Shown here: in pieces, positions 62,548 through 64,000 of the stretch
Layout: each line of letters begins with the position of its first letter
Numbering within the stretch: the stretch's first letter is position 1
Origin: Anniella stebbinsi
Taxonomy: Eukaryota > Chordata > Lepidosauria > Squamata > Anniellidae
Length of the DNA stretch: 64,000 bases
Direction: 5' to 3'
Assembly (NCBI GenBank): GCA_029215795.1
Contig: JARDYH010000004.1
Coordinates: forward strand, 219,535,517 to 219,599,516
Notes under the pieces: generated by a model
Databases searched by the model: none
What the model saw: the letters and a program-made list of their open reading frames with translations, nothing else
What the model was told of the DNA's origin: nothing
Translations under genes and position numbers: made by a program

Positions 62548-63858
62548 TCAGATATTGCCAAATGCCTGAGAGAAGAGGAAAGTCTTGACCTGGCGCCGAA
62601 AAGATAACAATGTTGGCGCCAGGCGGGCCTCGTCGGGGAGATCGTTCCACAATTGGGGAGCCACCTCAGAGAAGGCCCTCGCTCTTGTTGCTGACCTCCG
62701 AGCCTCCCTCGGAGGAGGCACTCGGAGGAGGGCCTTAGATGTTGAACGTAGTGTTCGGGTAGGTTCATGTTGGGAAAGGCGTTCCATCAGGTATTGTGGT
62801 CCCAAGCCGTGTAAGGCTTTATAGGTTAAAACCAGCACCTTGAACCGGGCTCGGAAACATACAGGCAGCCAATGCAAGTGGGCCAGAGTAGGTCTTGTAT
62901 GTTCGAATCTACTGGTTCCAGTTATCAATCTGGCCGCTGCATTTTGCACAAGCTGCAGCTTCCGAACCACCTTCAAAGGCAGCCCCACGTAGAGTGCATT
63001 GCAGTAATCTAACTTGGAGGTTACCAGAGCATGGACAACTGAAGCCAGGTTATCCCTGTCTAGATAGGGACATAGCTGGGCCACCAACCGAAGTTGGTAG
63101 AAGGCACTCCGTGCCACTGAGGCCACCTGCGCCTCAAGTGACAGAGATGGTTCTAGGAGAACCCCCAAGCTACGAACCCGCTCCTTCAAGGGGAGTGCAA
63201 CCCCATCCAGAACAGGTTGAATACCCTCCATCCGGTCAGCGGAACCACCCACTAACAGCATCTCAGTCTTGTCTGGATTGAGTTTCAGTTTATTAGCCCT
63301 CATCCAGTCCATTGTCGCAGCCAGGTACTGGTTCAGCACATCCACAGCCTCACCTGATGAAGATGAAAAGGAGAAATAGAGCTGCGTGTCATCAGCATAC
63401 TGATGACAACGCACTCCAAAACTCCGGATGACTGCACTCAATGGTTTCATGTAGATATTGAACAGCATGGGGGACAAAACTGACCCCTGCGGAACCCCAT
63501 ACTGGAGAATCCACGGGGCCGAGCAATGTTCCCCAAGCACCACCTTCTGGAGCCGACCCCCCAAGTAGGAGCGGAACCACTGCAATGCAGTGCCTCCCAC
63601 TCCCAACTCAGCCAGTTGTCCCAGAAGGATACCATGGTCGATGGTATCGAAAGCCGCTGAGAGATCAAGGAGAATCAACAGAGTCACAATCCCCCTGTCT
63701 TTCTCCCGACATAGGTCATCATACAGGGCGACCAAGGCTGTTTCCGTACCAAAACCAGGCCTGAAACCCGACTGAAATGGATCCAGATAATCAGTCTCAT
63801 CCAAGAGTGCCTGGAGCTGGCTCGCAACCACCCGCTCCAGGACCTTATTCCCAATCAA
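62548..63858 (-). CDS. L2-clade LINE reverse transcriptase, 5'-truncated
   Basis: A 436-codon frame without internal stops, the only convincing coding sequence in the window. It encodes the C-terminal two-thirds of a non-LTR retrotransposon ORF2: fingers/palm motifs DPFQSGFRPG (26-35), LDLSAAFDTIDH (64-75, first catalytic Asp), GVPQGSVLSP (121-130), the catalytic YADD box followed by TQLY (154-161) and NKLKLNPDKTE (189-199). A thumb and C-terminal domain follow with LDYCNALY, LQLVQNAAARL, HWLPV..R.RFKVLVLTYKALHG and LWNDLP. AFDTIDH and YADDTQLY are typical of the L2 clade; CR1 proteins usually differ there. The endonuclease and the start of RT are missing, so the first Met is just the first in the retained part, and the product could not mobilise itself. 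Host genes are not involved. The intact frame implies recent insertion. Confidence 0.92.
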   Translation of the reverse strand: MIGNKVLERVVASQLQALLDETDYLDPFQSGFRPGFGTETALVALYDDLCREKDRGIVTLLILLDLSAAFDTIDHGILLGQLAELGVGGTALQWFRSYLGGRLQKVVLGEHCSAPWILQYGVPQGSVLSPMLFNIYMKPLSAVIRSFGVRCHQYADDTQLYFSFSSSSGEAVDVLNQYLAATMDWMRANKLKLNPDKTEMLLVGGSADRMEGIQPVLDGVALPLKERVRSLGVLLEPSLSLEAQVASVARSAFYQLRLVAQLCPYLDRDNLASVVHALVTSKLDYCNALYVGLPLKVVRKLQLVQNAAARLITGTSRFEHTRPTLAHLHWLPVCFRARFKVLVLTYKALHGLGPQYLMERLSQHEPTRTLRSTSKALLRVPPPREARRSATRARAFSEVAPQLWNDLPDEARLAPTLLSFRRQVKTFLFSQAFGNI

Positions 63859-63884
63859 TAATCTATTGTTCTTTGTTGTAATGT

Positions 63885-64000
63885 AAATTCATTATTTTTT
63901 CATTATTATTTATTACATTATATACCGCCCCATTGCTGAAGCTCTCTGGGTGGTTTACAAAGATTAAAAACATTGAACATTTAAAACCAAGATACAAAAT
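63885..64000 (-). mobile_element. Second L2-clade LINE 3' tail, continues beyond the window
   Basis: The minus strand shows AAACCACCCAGAGAGCTTC, then a GGGGCGGTATATAATG and an ATT-rich end, matching the tail at 62309-62420. It abuts the truncation point of the first LINE (about 63860-63885), giving two copies in the same orientation. Confidence 0.85.

Noticed and set aside
62548..63858. Plus-strand frames opposite the LINE (for example 62895-63281)
   Set aside because: Shadows of the reverse-transcriptase frame.

Overview
The window is non-coding, repeat-dense vertebrate DNA, most probably from a squamate reptile (lizard or snake). The basis is the mix of interspersed repeats: an L2-clade LINE with (ATT)n tails, CR1 3' ends carrying ATTCTATG or TTCTTATG octamers, a tRNA-headed SINE whose tail resembles the Sauria SINE (Bov-B-like) type, tRNA-derived SINEs, many short hAT-like inverted-repeat elements and a long GATA microsatellite. 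I found no host gene, exon, rRNA, functional tRNA, CRISPR or prokaryotic-type feature. The species cannot be fixed from this sequence. The window looks like intergenic or deep intronic DNA.

The only convincing coding sequence is the reverse-transcriptase part of a young, 5'-truncated L2-clade LINE on the minus strand (62548-63858, 436 codons, no internal stop). Its own 3' UTR and (ATT)n tail lie at 62309-62547, and a second copy's 3' tail begins at the right window edge. Older LINE reverse-transcriptase remnants lie at about 11296-12175 (+), 27330-27480 (-), 31262-31570 (-) and 43455-43870 (-). LINE 3' tails lie at 19536-19757 (+) and 56182-56370 (+). CR1 3' ends are at 18521-18840, 33236-34090, 55013-55330 and 55433-55960 (all -) and at 38540-38762, 39300-39390, 56090-56690 and 57880-58090 (all +).

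The most striking content is a network of non-autonomous, hAT-like DNA elements. Their terminal inverted repeats start TAGGG/TAGGC or CAGGGG, and many are flanked by 8-bp target-site duplications that can be read directly. Three groups stand out. (1) A foldback family with TAGGGTGACCA ends exists as about 170-bp monomers and as inverted dimers; four dimers (16197, 20098, 23414, 24572) are each exactly 320 bp, and three of them have perfect 8-bp duplications. (2) Five GC-rich, multiply palindromic elements (1590-2344, 8915-9512, 37873-38324, 45837-46384, 58326-58830) differ in their ends but share a centre built around GGGTGA...TCACCC. Four of the five also have flanking arms that read CAGGTAAG or CGGTAAGG on one strand and CTTACCTG on the other. 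(3) A larger, older element (37184-38545) has relatives at about 6780-7020 and 14464-15390; the 14464 copy preserves the empty target site of the 37873 insertion.

Many other short palindromic repeats are scattered through the window, with microsatellites, a recent 158-166-bp tandem duplication (27706-28031) and a roughly 510-bp GATA array (41905-42415). Stretches with no recognisable repeat (for example 20930-21500, 41600-41800, 47710-49090, 52380-52800, 57170-57720) are the best places to look for conserved non-coding sequence.
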